Source of the DNA: Salinilacihabitans rarus
Lineage (GTDB): Archaea > Halobacteriota > Halobacteria > Halobacteriales > Natrialbaceae
Reading direction: 5' to 3'
NCBI RefSeq assembly: GCF_024296665.1
Contig: NZ_CP100762.1
Coordinates: 806,001 to 870,000, forward strand
Length of the DNA: 64,000 nt
Of this stretch, positions 63,225-64,000 are shown piece after piece; positions within the stretch are counted from its first letter, which is position 1, and each line of letters begins with the position of its first letter. Below the pieces are notes generated by a model. The model worked only from the letters and a program-made list of their open reading frames with translations, ran no database searches and was not told where the DNA came from. The position numbers and the translations under genes are program-made.

Positions 63225-64000
63225 TCACTCGTCGAACGGCGACTTGGTGGCCTCGGGTTCGAACCCTTCGAGGCTGATGATGTTCTCGCGGCCGACGCGG
63301 AGTTTGCTGATGGTCCCCTCGTCCTCCATGTCCGACAGCAGCATGCTCACCTTCGACTTCGACCAGCCGGTCTCCTCGACGATGTTGACCTGCTTCATCC
63401 GGCCGCCGTTCTCGCGGATGAGTTCGACGACGCGGTCCTCGTCGGTGAGCAGTTCCTCCTCGGAGATGGGATCGGGGTCGGACGCCGCCCGGTCGTCGGC
63501 GGCCTCGGCTCCACCGGCGGGGGCCTCCGGCGGGGAGCCGTCGTCGCCGCGCTCGCGCGAGCGGAACCAGACGAACGCGCCGCCGAGGCCCGCGACGACC
63601 GCGAGCAGGCCGCCGACGAGCAGCCACGAGCGCGACTCCCCGTCGGGGCCGGTCCCGTCGCCGCCCGGGGACGCCGTCGGCTCTTCGAGGACGATCCGGG
63701 GCTGGCCGTCGAGGAACTCCCGCTCGCCTTCCCACGTGATGGAGGTGGCGTCCTCGATCGAGGCGGTGTTGTACTCGGGTTCGGGCAGGGCGCTCGTAAC
63801 GACGAGGTCGTCGCCGGGGACGATCACGAGTTTCTGATCGGCGCCGATGTAGAGGCCGCCGTCGAAGACGTCCCCGACGACGACCCGGCCGTCGTCCTCG
63901 ACCTCGGCGAAGCCGGTCCACGTGAACGACATCTCGACGACCCCCTGCGTGTTGAGCCGCCGTTCGACCCCGGCCGAGCGCTCGAAGTCGGTCGCCTCCA
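63225..64000 (-). CDS. Membrane-anchored helix-turn-helix regulator, 5' end beyond the window
   Basis: The frame has no stop up to the right edge, so the N terminus is missing. An extracytoplasmic beta-rich domain is followed by one membrane helix (WLLVGGLLAVVAGLGGAFVW), an acidic linker and a C-terminal winged helix (VVELIRENGGRMKQVNIVEE then TGWSKSKVSMLLSDMEDEG). This plan is common in haloarchaea for one-protein signal transducers. Its targets are unknown. Confidence 0.8.
   Translation of the reverse strand, partial: EATDFERSAGVERRLNTQGVVEMSFTWTGFAEVEDDGRVVVGDVFDGGLYIGADQKLVIVPGDDLVVTSALPEPEYNTASIEDATSITWEGEREFLDGQPRIVLEEPTASPGGDGTGPDGESRSWLLVGGLLAVVAGLGGAFVWFRSRERGDDGSPPEAPAGGAEAADDRAASDPDPISEEELLTDEDRVVELIRENGGRMKQVNIVEETGWSKSKVSMLLSDMEDEGTISKLRVGRENIISLEGFEPEATKSPFDE

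Noticed and set aside
1..64000. CRISPR array or complete insertion sequence
   Set aside because: I saw no regularly spaced repeats with unique spacers and no intact transposase; the only tandem array is the 12-base one near 11.35 kb.

Overview
The window is chromosomal DNA of a halophilic archaeon (class Halobacteria); the genus cannot be fixed from sequence alone. The evidence is a GC-rich genome with very acidic proteins, Tat signal peptides (twin Arg), leaderless genes with TATA boxes about 25-35 bases before the ATG, ATGA-type overlaps between operon genes, and typical haloarchaeal families (RfcL, GcvPA/GcvPB, HMG-CoA synthase, halolysin, UspA series, small CxxC zinc proteins).

The first 12 kb look like an accessory island: base composition is visibly less GC-rich, and the region stops at a tRNA-Val gene whose 3' end faces it. 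It encodes a Rad50-like SMC ATPase (cut by the window edge), a NurA nuclease, a 26-residue micro-ORF, a HAS-barrel-like protein and a HerA pump, all tightly overlapped. After these come a protein joining a phospholipase D-type nuclease domain to an SF3-like ATPase, and a large N6-adenine DNA methyltransferase. Together these look like a modification-plus-degradation antiviral system that does not match BREX, DISARM, Dnd or classical restriction gene sets as I know them. It is the main candidate for an undescribed system here.

From 12 to 48 kb the region is mostly core chromosome: cobalamin adenosyltransferase, a TetR regulator divergent from a PEP-utilising enzyme with a long inverted-repeat operator between them, glycine cleavage genes in two operons (gcvPA-gcvPB and gcvT-gcvH), HMG-CoA synthase, halolysin and a TrkA/TrkH potassium module. 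A small sugar cluster follows (ADP-dependent sugar kinase and a TreT-like trehalose enzyme) with two tandem-domain UspA proteins and several gene remnants. Replication factor C large subunit, succinyl-CoA synthetase, MobB and a UbiA prenyltransferase complete this part.

From 48 to 61 kb there are two 28-residue acidic microproteins with symmetric promoter elements, a Tat lipoprotein, three single-domain UspA proteins, OsmC, a DsbA-like thioredoxin beside two CxxC membrane proteins, a winged-helix/membrane-protein pair, a CGCGG-type RiPP precursor candidate with an MFS transporter, and an ABC transporter. From 61.5 kb a PD-(D/E)xK-like nuclease of lower GC stands next to tRNA-Glu, and the window ends inside a membrane-bound helix-turn-helix regulator.
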